64,000 nucleotides of DNA from Owenia fusiformis. Lineage: Eukaryota; Annelida; Polychaeta; Sabellida; Oweniidae. Shown one piece after another: positions 25,201 through 35,100 of the stretch. The notes below the pieces were generated by a model. The model made no database searches. It saw only the letters and a program-made list of their open reading frames with translations, and was not told where the DNA came from. The position numbers and the translations under genes were made by a program. The stretch lies in contig CAIIXF020000008.1 in the NCBI GenBank assembly GCA_903813345.2, positions 28,832,005-28,896,004 on the forward strand. Direction: 5' to 3'. The number at the start of each line of letters is the position of its first letter. Positions within the stretch are counted from its first letter, which is position 1.

Positions 25201-27853
25201 TGAAGCAGCGGAAGGTTTCAAAGATTTAAGTTGATTCTTAACATCAGTTTCTGTTACAGGAGTTAAAAAGAGTGATTTATCATTTGAATTGATTTTTCTT
25301 AAATTAACCATTGGATCAGTATTACTATGAATCTTATTTGCAAGTTTATTGCCAATAGAGCTAAAAAAATTGTTAAAGTTTTCAGCTATTTCAGCGCCAT
25401 CGGTAGTTTGTCGATTATTAAGGTTAAATGTATTATTAATTTTTGATTGTCCAGAGTTTTTCTTTAAGATGGTGTTAATTATGTTCCAGGATTTTTTTAT
25501 GTTGTCTTTATTTGCTTCAAATTTATTTTTGTAATAAGCTTTTTCAGCATTTCGAATTACATGAGTTAATTTATTTTTATACCTTTTATACATGGCTTTG
25601 TTTTCCAGTGTTGGATTCTTTTTGTATTTAATATAAATCTTATTTTTGTATCTAGCTGATATAATAATTCCAAGAGTAATCCAGGGTTTTTCATTATCAT
25701 TGAAAGTGCTGACTATTTTACTGGTAGACACCTATTGTAAGCTTCGGTAAATGTTTCAATAAGAGAATTATAAGCATTATTTCAAAAGATATTGACGATT
25801 GAATTTTGGGAAATCCCCATTGACCGCCATTATAAACTACTATCAATATGGCTTTACCAAAGTGTCATTTTCTCCAAAAGTTTACTATGGAATTTTCTGA
25901 TATTGCAGATTTCTGATTTTGTCGGTTTGAACAAAATGACGTATACCGGAAAACGAACTGCCCTTATCACCATGTGTTTCAGTCATACCTATAATGTGAT
26001 GCTTTTTGATTTCTTTTGTAAATATAGTAAATGTATTTCTACTAATTGAAAAAAAATTACACGAAAATTGGTTGTTTGTTCTTGGTATCAGTGATGTCGG
26101 AAGAATGGATCAAAATGGATTCCTTTACTTGGTTGGTCGTAAGGCGGACAGTATTCGATTCAAGCGGCTCGGGGATATCATTTATCCTGGTGTCATTGAG
26201 GCTGCGGCGATGAGGCACAAAAAGGTGGCAGAGGCGAAGGTACGGGATGATATTTTGCATCTCCTGGAATCTTTATATTTTCATAGCATGTGATTACATT
26301 TGGAGTATCTTCTAAAATGTAAAATAAAAAAAACGATATTGTCATTTTCATCATTTCTAAACCTGCACCATTGTATAGCTAATGCTACTACTTTAGATAG
26401 ATTAAAATCGTAAATATCTCACATATAGATAGATATATAAATTTGATATTCACCTTGTAGTGTTTGGGTATTAACAATGCAGAAACCTGTTTAGGAGATG
26501 ACATTTGTCTCTGTATTGTGTAAGTACTATACTGATCGGACGATTTAACATACTGCTACATAAAGTTTATGTGCAATAGTTTAATTATTTTTAGTGATAT
26601 GTTCATCAACAATGTAATATAATGTAAAAACTTTATTTAAACACACAAAATCTGGTTGATGAAACAAATAAATGAAAATAACTACCTGGTGAAACTGTAG
26701 TGACGAGTTGTATGAAACAACAAAAGCCAGTATTTGTGGAACTAAAGAATAGCTTACGACATAAATATACAGGGTGTCAAGAAACAACGGCACCCCCCCC
26801 CCCTCTACAGTAAAAAGTACTTAATATTTTCATATCTCATTTTAAAGACAATTTAATTCTGGAGCTACCTGAGAAATTTCAGCTCTGTATCACATAATTT
26901 TACTTACAGATTTACAGCTGATTGTTTGTTTGTAGATTGTATGACCACCACTTGCTGCTCGAATAGCAGCTAATCTGGATGGATATTATTTCAATAACGA
27001 TTCAAATAAAGTGTAGCATTGCATAATCCTCTGAGCAATTTCTTCACATTCTTCAGCAATGCATCTTTACCGTATCTGTTTTCAAGAGGGTCTCTGACCA
27101 CCAATTCCACTATTGTTTTTTACGATTGAACCCATTTGTTTAGCTCATTTAAGATCTGGGCTATTTCCTCTATCTTTCACTTTCTGAAGATTTGGCCTTT
27201 AACCAGCAACAAAGTAGCAAAGTACTGAAGTAGCAAAAACAACATAACTTTTTTAATATAAAGTTTTATCTAATGAAATTGTGTGAGTAACACCAGAATT
27301 AAATTATCTTTCCAATGAGATAGGACACACCATGTGGCATTGAGAAGTTTTTGCTGTAGAGGGGGATACCGTTGTTTTTGACACCCTGTACACTACTGTA
27401 GTTTTATACAAAATTTTGCTTTCTGAGACGGACATCTACGTGTAAAATACGAATATTTTATAAGATACGATTATTTTATAAAATTCCAGCGTCAAACCCG
27501 GTGAAAGTATCAAGCAGGAGGAGATTGATGCTCATTGTGGTCAGTTTCTCACAGAGCGAGATCAACCGGACTATTTTTTAATAATGGAGGATTTTCCACG
27601 TGTTGGTGCAAGGAATAAGGTAAATACATGAGAGCAGTAGCTTTCTGAGTTGAATATATCTTTTTTACTTGGTAAAAATGTGCAATTTCGAATTACTGTT
27701 TTAAACTTCCAAAATCCCAAATTTGATTATGACGAATTTGATGCGATTGAATTTATAGCACTTTTTACATGACGAACAATGCATTTTTTCTCTTAGATAT
27801 CTAAAGATAAACTCAGGGAGATGTGCCAAAAGGCTATTATAAAAGGAAACTAG
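13299..27853 (+). CDS. ACSF2-like: Divergent ACSF2-like acyl-CoA synthetase (AMP-binding), 12 exons, 5' incomplete
   Basis: Exons: 13299-13450, 14208-14342, 15132-15449, 16729-16824, 16912-17176, 17574-17644, 20031-20138, 20337-20485, 26092-26239, 26461-26519, 27490-27619, 27797-27853 (TAG). All junctions are GT-AG and in phase; about 560 aa. The family activates carboxylic acids to acyl-AMP and then acyl-CoA; ACSF2 is mitochondrial. Exon 1 (SYVKGESKVPLYKHSIGESL) matches the ACSF2 N-terminal region. The phosphate loop STGTTGEPKA spans exons 3-4. GWYRTGD and GRKADSI match motifs A7-A8. The C-terminal ARNKISKDKLRE keeps the catalytic Lys. Divergent points: the A5 motif is YSTSE rather than YGTTE, the NPLYHC segment of motif A4 is not recognisable, and there is one extra residue before the catalytic Lys. 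The first exon with any targeting peptide must lie upstream and was not found. LINEs and five mariner-like elements sit in the introns. Confidence 0.85.
14493..15002 (+). mobile_element. Mariner-type element a (CAGGGTGATCA ends, TA flanks)
   Basis: It starts cagggtgatcaaaaaatgg after TA and ends gaccaccctg before TA. It lies in a synthetase intron. It holds a transposase C-terminal remnant (14654-14815) and shares its 3' part with the element at 18937-19813. Confidence 0.85.
14654..14815 (+). pseudogene. Transposase C-terminal fragment (Tc1/mariner type)
   Basis: Open for 53 codons then TGA: SDYYLWGIAKERVYEN ... DLKNEVICVIQAIAEE. This matches the end of mariner-type DDE transposases, where a D-x-x-LWG motif is followed by an LKxE helix. 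The N-terminal DNA-binding part and the first two catalytic acids are missing, so it cannot be active. Confidence 0.7.
17679..18649. mobile_element. Mariner-type element b (CAGGGTGGTCC ends, TA flanks)
   Basis: Ends are cagggtggtccaaaaaagtg and the inverse ttggaccaccctg, both bordered by TA. It starts only 35 bp after the donor of synthetase exon 6. No transposase sequence was recognised inside. Confidence 0.85.
18937..19813 (-). mobile_element. Mariner-type element c with degraded transposase on the minus strand
   Basis: Ends are cagggtagtcaaaaagcgg and the inverse tttttgaccaccctg, with TA flanks. The minus strand across about 19320-19050 encodes broken pieces resembling SPDIAPFNFY and VIQAI, the same transposase C-terminus as in element a, with several stops. 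It lies in the same synthetase intron as element b. Confidence 0.8.
20869..22926 (-). mobile_element. Truncated, frameshifted non-LTR retrotransposon (LINE 1)
   Basis: Successive minus-strand frames give reverse transcriptase pieces: AVGKSGISNEW, IYKKNDPRVPGNYRG, DLKKAFDSIWH (motif A), SLSPLLFNIYVYDI (motif B) and SLLFADD (catalytic motif C). A C-terminal zinc-knuckle region follows (FCKICKDSVLEDETHFLFKC). No endonuclease domain is seen, so the copy is 5'-truncated, and at least three frame breaks make it dead. The clade is not resolved. It lies in the intron between synthetase exons 8 and 9, antisense to that gene. Confidence 0.85.
23050..23552. repeat. A-B-A' tandem-like repeat interrupted by LINE 2
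   Basis: Segment A (about 23050-23190; ccctgcagaacagttcaag, gtatgtaacca) recurs as A' (about 23410-23550). Segment B (about 23195-23350; attcccattgactgccatt, tatggctttac) recurs as B' after LINE 2 (25795-25915). LINE 2 therefore landed inside a pre-existing tandem array. Confidence 0.7.
23555..25790 (-). mobile_element. Jockey/CR1/L2-type LINE 2, 5'-truncated with internal deletion
   Basis: Minus-strand frames encode the pre-RT linker (KPWITLGIIISARYKNKIY), RT motifs QYGFRKKHST, DLTKAFDTVDHKILL, VEYGVPQGSVIGPLLF and VLYADDTN, then the C-terminal TIYYSMIYSYLSYGNILWG and RKSIGTSGPSIYNTL segments typical of this superfamily. Between RVIPIFK and QYGFRKK the usual NYRPIS-containing stretch of roughly 45-50 residues is missing, and there are frame breaks near 25000, 24414 and 24060. 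It ends in an AT-rich aattgaat-like tail at about 23560. Confidence 0.88.
26770..27388. mobile_element. Mariner-type element d (CAGGGTGTCAA ends, TA flanks)
   Basis: Ends are cagggtgtcaagaaacaacg and the inverse cgttgtttttgacaccctg, bordered by TA. It lies in the synthetase intron between exons 10 and 11. No coding remnant was recognised. Confidence 0.85.
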
Positions 27854-29130
27854 CAGAACAAATTGGCGTGAGATTTGTATACACGTGATTAAGTTCAATC
27901 AGATTTAGTTGTCGAGGCTGCAAGTTCTATTGTACATGTACATGCGCATCTATTAACTAAATCTCTTGAACTAGAAATATTTGGATTCGTGGATATACGT
28001 GTTCTTGCTGATTTCTTGAAAATACGCATGAGGAAGACTAAGATACTGCAATGCGAAAGGAAGCACGCGCCTTCAACGTAAATGGACATTTTCTTGTCAT
28101 TTCAACGCAGACGTAAAATCGAGCTGCCAAAAATATAGTCCGTAGACAAATGACTTAAGTGACTACCAGGGATACAAATTAGTTGTTTAATAAACCATTT
28201 CATCACCAGAGGGTAAAGTTAATTAAACGAATTGCAATTTTAATTTTCTGAAAACACTGAGGATGAGGATGTGTAAAAATAGGTGTGGCAGTAAAAATCA
28301 AATGTCAAAATCTATTTTTGGTCAATATCTCATAATGTATTATTTTAAAATTCAGCTTGCTCGATTATATAGTTATCAAGTATATACATACACTTAAAAA
28401 CATAAAAAATTGAAAACAATATTTATTTCCTGTCCGGGATGTCTTCAAAATGTACCTGTTTAACTCCCAAAAATCAATGGCAGGATAAATGTTTTGGCCA
28501 TTTCCAACTCCTGATCATCCAGTATATTCCTTTTATTGCAACTCAATCATGCTTTTGAGTGCACTAGTTTAATTTTTCTTGACTCTGACGAGTTCCGTTT
28601 TTCTATACCACAAATGAAAGTGTTTTTCTTTTTGATTAATAAATATATAGCATTTCTGGCGTATTGCACAAATAGATGTTTTTTTAAATGATTAGATACA
28701 CCTTTCTCTTTCATTTGGCGTGTATTTATTTCAAATAATACTCAAGTTATAGCGAAATAAGATTCTTGAGTAGGATTCTTCATTTCTTTAAAAAATGCTG
28801 GACAGTTTCCTGCCAGACGTTGAAAAGATATTTAACCCCTTTCTCAAAAGGGTCGAGTTTGAAAAAAATACTGGTCAGTTTTTTAAAGCCAGGTATGACC
28901 AAATTACAAGCAGCTAAAAACCAATTAGGTTAAAGTATCTAGACAAGGTGCATAATAAAGCGTTACTAAAACGTTTGATATATGTTATTGATTTTTTACG
29001 TATATCTTTTCAATCTGTCAAGTAAAACTACAATGGAGAAAACTGATTCCCAGATGACCATAATTCTACACATTACGCACAAAATCTCTTAAAAGTGTGG
29101 AATATTATTTTACAACGCAGCAAGCATGAA
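27854..29130. other. Convergent intergenic region (synthetase / receptor A)
   Basis: This 1.3-kb AT-rich stretch lies between the stop codons of two convergent genes. It holds a candidate polyadenylation signal for the synthetase at 28189-28194 and shows no other gene. Confidence 0.6.
28189..28194 (+). promoter_or_regulatory. Candidate polyadenylation signal AATAAA of the synthetase gene
   Basis: AATAAA lies 336 nt after the TAG stop. No earlier hexamer on this strand looked better. Confidence 0.4.
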
Positions 29131-32100
29131 TCAATCTTGTTCCGGGTTATAAATCATAAAGCACAATAAAATAAGCATAATCAACATAACGGATGAAAAC
29201 AACAGGCATCTGTCCAATACGATCGCAACCATCTTCCATTCTCTTTTGATAGCGTCTACTTTTTGTGACGTTGCTTTATATTCATGGAGGTTAGCCAAAT
29301 GGCTGTTTATATCATACACCAGTTGTACAATGGTGCACTCTTCTGGGCAATGAACTATATTGTACTCTCCACTCACTGAATCAAGGCTACCGGCTTCCTT
29401 GTATTTTTGACTCGTTAAACGCCTTCTCCTCGTTGTTGAATGACACATTCCATTTTCAACTTTTGCAAGTTTCTGAAATTATTTTGATACACGAAGTAAT
29501 ATAAGTATTTTCATGATTGTTATATATATTATTGTTATGTTTTTGTTGTACATTATTGTTGTATCTTATATCAAGCAATGAACAAGTTTAGCCCTTCGCA
29601 CAATATACAAAATTAATTCAACTTAATGACATCATAGAGACCATATGTATGGGTCAATTTTTGACTAAAATTCAAAAAGGCTGTCTTGAGGATCCATAGT
29701 AGTATTAATGTAGATCAGTTGTAATACAATTTACATCGTATGTAGTACCTACATGATCGTATCTTTTTAATTCCGCATTGCCATCGTCAGGACTACTTTT
29801 ATCAATACCGTCATCAAATCTATCCGCCATACACACAAGTCGTGCCATTTTAATTGCTAACAGTTTCGCCATTCGTGGGAGCTTGTCTCTTTTGGAACCT
29901 CTGTGGTAAAGGTGAACTGATATGATAGAGGCCATGTTTGAAAATACCAGCACTAACATTGCAGCTATGAAATATCGAGCTGAAACAAGATATGAGAATG
30001 ATAACCACCATGACGTCAATAGCTGCAGAATAGCACCATAGTGATGTAAGTATTTTATATTTCCACCACCCTGATATTGATAACTGAGAACAATCACCAC
30101 ATTGATGTTGGTGACTGCAGAATGTCCGTTGCCTTGCGAATGGTAGAATGTTAACCACGTTGGTGTTGTTAACTACAGATTGGCCACCACCCGGAAGTTG
30201 TTAACTGCAGAAAAGTATCACCTCGATATTTGAACTCAATAATGACCCCATCGTAATGGTTGTTACTCTTAAATGATGCATCATAATGATTTACACATGG
30301 TAACTACATTGGTGTTGTTACAGATTGGTCACTACCCTGCAATGTCGCAAACAGTAAAATTGTAACCATATTTATGTTGGATTGGTCAGATCATACTCAC
30401 CAACTAATGGCACGTCCTCGGATTGGACTGGTAGTTGTTCAGCAACAAACAGGAGGAAAACTGTTAGAGATAACAATAGAGTGATACTCAGTTGAATCCT
30501 CTCTCCACACCCCGGGGACAAAAGGAACGAAAACGGTGTGACGATCACAATGAACACACATGGCAGGACCACGTTGAAAGTGTAATAAAGAGGCTTTCGT
30601 TTGATCTTGATGTAGTACGTCACATCAATGTAAGGTTCTGCACAACAGTTGTACGTTATGGAATGACGTATCGCTTCAGCTGACATCAACTCCCATTCTC
30701 CATTCGATTCATACGCCGCCAAGTCCACCGAGTCTGATTTGTTCTGTAGGTCTAGCTCCGTGCTTACGTACGCCCAGGAGCCAAACTTTAGTTTACAGTT
30801 CTGCACGTCATAGGGGAAGTTCTGAACATCCATCTTGCATGTACTGACAAACCTTGTTGGAATATACCAGTAAGCGCTTCCGTCACTTGTAACCTTTACT
30901 AAGTAGTCCTTTGAGTCGGAAAACTGACTTGTGGGGACACTACATAACAGATCACAACAATTTAGGAATATTTTACTTTTAACCAAAATTCAAAAGTATG
31001 TAGAAATGATACATTTAAGTATACAATTAGATATATATGGCTGTATAATTATAATCTTTGACAAACAAACTTTGATAAAATATATATTAGGACTGTGACC
31101 GTTCTAATCGACGTTTTTTCAAAACAGCAGATACTGTTTATAATTTGTCTAGCAATTCCAATTTATTGAATATGACCTAAATTGGAACTCAACTTACCTA
31201 GTGTAAAGAGTGATGTCTGGAGTCCACACATCTGTTTGTTTAAGGTGGACTGTTTTAACTCCTTCATATTTGGATTCATTCCACCGCATGAAATAATCGT
31301 TCCATGCCTTTAAAAGCGATCTTATAATAAGAGGTATTATCAAAATATATGAAAAACATATAGACATACAGGACAACGAATCCCCAGTATTCAAACATTT
31401 ATTTTTTATTCTTAAAAACGTTTCAAGGACCAGTACAACTGAAGTAATGTTATTGCCAAAAATAAGGCAATTAGATATACAAAGAAAGCGTAAAATATCA
31501 AAACTTTTTAAATCCCAGATACTTCCCTGAGAAGGTTTCCATTGGTGTCATTAAAGCTACGTTCACACCAATGGCGCTTTGATGGCGGTTTAAAGCGGCT
31601 TGTAAAGCGGCACCAAAGCGTAACAAAGCTTGATTAAAGCGGCGGGGTCGTAATAGGTCTTAGAAAAGCTCGGAGTAAAGCGGGATATTCGACAAGAGCG
31701 CCGAAAAATTTTAAACTGTTTAACAATTTTGGGCGCTCTGTTACGAATTGATTAAAGCGCCGAGAGCGTATCAAAGCTGAACAAACCGTAACAAAGCTCA
31801 GAAAAGCTTGACGCAAAGCGTAGGAAAGCTTAACATAGCTCTGATAGGTTCCTCACGCTTTAACCAGGCTTTGTTACGCTTGAAATAACGCTTTGATAAG
31901 CATTATTACGCTTTAATGCGATTATGACACTTTAAATCAGGCTCTGATACGATTGACAAGCTCTGTTGGGCATTGTTACGCTCTGTTAAGCTCTGTCACG
32001 CATTGGAAAATGTCGAGATCGCCGATTTCATGCCACTTTTAATCCAATGACTATATAAAGATGCAGTAGATCCATAAAACCATTGCATCTTTGACTCGAG

Positions 32101-35100
32101 AACACGATGGCAGAACAACAAGATCCAGAAATTCCAGATGGACCAGAGCATGTCCTATCTAAATAAGACATGATGTTTGACGCACGGCGTGAAAGAGCGT
32201 GAGAGAGCATGAGGAAGCTTGTCAAGCGTAACAAAGCCTAACAAAGCGTTTCAATTCTTGATTGAAGCGTCTCAATTTGTTGGAAAGCTTGGGAGTCCTT
32301 CATGAAAGCGTAACAAAGAGTGTCAGATATTGATGAAAGCGTCTGACCTCGTGTCAGATCTTCATGCCAGATCGTAGCAAATCTTGAGACATCTTAACGA
32401 AGCGTGTGAATTGGTAACAGTCCGTGAAGAGACTGGGGTCCCCGCTTTGAACCAAGCTCTGTTAAGCTTTCCTACGCTTTGGGTCAAGCTTTGCTGAGCT
32501 TTGTTACGGTTTGTTAAGCTTTGATACGCTCTCGGCGCTTTATTCAATTCGTAACAGAGCGCCCAAAATTTTTAAACAGTTTAAAAGATTTTGGCGCTCT
32601 TGCCGAATATCCCGCTTTACTCCGAACTTTTCTACGACCTATTACAACCCCGACGCTTCAATCAAGCTTTGTTACGCTTTGGTGCCGCTTTACAAGCCGC
32701 TTTAAAGCGCCATCAAAGCGCCGTTGGTGCGAACGCTTAAACAGTTTAAATTTTTTAGCGCTCTTGCCGAATATCCCGCATTACTCCGAGCTTTTCTACG
32801 ACCTATTACGACCCCGACGCTTTAATCAAGCTTTGTTTCGCTTTGGTGCCGCTTTACAAGCCGCTTTAAAGCGCCATCAAAGCGCCGTTGGTGTGAACGT
32901 AACTTTAGGTGTGGAATATTACCTTTATCGATTAGCAAAACGGGCAAATAAAAGTCGAATGTCGCACCAACCTTATCAGTGTGACATTAGTGATCACTAG
33001 ACATCCTTGGACCCAGGAGTCCAATTTTAATAAAAAAAAGTTCATAGTCATATCATTAATCACTCAATACCGTTATAATAACATCAAATTGCTGATTTAT
33101 GGAGATACAATCCAGAAGATGTGTTTATATTGTTTTTATGACGTTTTATTTTGTTTTCATAGCATTGCTCCGGTGTTTTCTCTTTGTACGAGGGTTGATC
33201 CAAAAGTTGTATAATAATTAGACGAAAGCACATCATTTTGCAAATTTCGTTCTATTTTCCCCCAGATCCTAATTTCCTACACTAAGTTATGCTAAATATT
33301 TACTTACGAATCGAAGCCAAACTGATGACATGATTGTTTGCTGTTTCTCCCTCTGAAAAGCATTTAACATGTGTTAGTATTTGCAAATCAAATTAAATAA
33401 TTGAAATACAGTAAAACCACTGAAATACAGGTGGCGGGCTGAAAACATGGGATATATACAGGGTGGGCCAAAAAATTTTGCAACTTTTTTAAAAGGCTAG
33501 AAAAGTATCAAAATATAAGGGTATTGCCATAAAAGATTATTTACAGAAACTTAAAGATAGGCATATTTTACCAGTCAAATGCTAAAGCTAAAACTGGCTT
33601 CAAATTTTTTTGTCAGATCTTTGAATATCAATGGTCAATTGTTCATGTGTCCATGATTTACCATTTTTCCTAGAAAATGTGACTTTCTATGATTTTATGT
33701 ACTGATCAACAATAATACATTCATAATGTTCACTAATTCTGCTACAATCTTGGATAACTGTTTAAACAATGTCTAACTCAATGTCTAGTTTATATCAGTA
33801 TCTAGTCACTATGGTATTATGTTATATTGTATTTATTAATTATCTATTAAACAAATGTTCTATGCACCCCCCTTTCACTTTCCCTATCGCTCCCAGCCAT
33901 CGGGCAAAAGTCACTTTAGAATATCTGGAGGAGAATAAGCCTTGATTCATTAGTCCTGATGAATGGCTGCCAAATACCCCAGATGCCAACTCCTGTGACT
34001 ATCACCATTGGGGGCACCTGGAGCAGCATATTGCAGTTAATGGTAATCCCCCACAAACTATTGTCAAACTAAAAGAAGTTCTGCAGGAGAAGTGGAGAGA
34101 ACTGCCACAAGAATCGCTGGATCGCGCCATTGACCAGTTCTGCCCATGTCTCCTTGCGCGCTGTAGAGAAGGTGAAAGGTGGATGCATAAAATTTGTTTA
34201 ATAAATAATCAATAGATTCATAATATCATAGTGACTAGATACTGATATAAACTGTACTAGACATTGGTTGAACATTTATCCAAGATTGTAACAGATTTAG
34301 TGAACATGATGAATATGTTATTGTTGATCACATAAATGAAGCATTTTCTAGGAAAAACGGTAAATCTCGGACACATGAACAATAGACCATTGATATTGAA
34401 AGATCTGATAAAAAAAATTGAAGTCCAGTTTAGCTTTAGTATTTAAATGGTAAAATATGCCTATCCTTAAGTTTCTGTTAATAATTTTTTATGGCAATAC
34501 CCTTATGTTTTGATACTTTTCTAGCCTTTTAAAAAGTTGCAAAATTTTTGGCCCACCCTGTATAGATGTTGTGAATATATAGGGTGGGCCAAAAAAACGC
34601 CACTTTTTTTCAAAATGCTTTAACTTTTTTAATTTTTGATATTAAATCATAATTTGCATACCAAATGAAACTTGAGGTTGTTATCTAGCCATGGATCATA
34701 AATTATACAGTTTTACTTGAATAAAATATGTCACCAGCGTCTCACTTAAACATGTGGTTTTCATGAGAAATAAGCATAATTTGCAAAATGTTCCTGAATT
34801 GATACGGCCTGATGATCGCCAAGCTAGTAGCCCTGATGCAAACCCCAGTGAGTGTAGGGTATGGGAAGGTCTCCAGGAGATTGTATGAAGGCACCCAATC
34901 TAGAAAATTGCTCAACTAAAGCTGGGAATTCAGACAGGTTGGAAAAAACTTAGCTAACATTTCATTGATACTGCAATATCAGCAAGGCGACCAAATCTAA
35001 AATATATCATCAATTAGGGTGGCGGACCAATTGAACTCCTCTTTTAGATCAAATATAATCCAAGTTGAAGGACTTGTTACATTATATTATTGCTAAGAAC

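Noticed and set aside
32521-33000. A 159-residue open frame rich in Arg, Phe and Pro
   Set aside because: It lies inside the aagcg-word foldback element and its sequence repeats with the DNA repeat; the opposite strand is equally open. It is a by-product of repeat composition.
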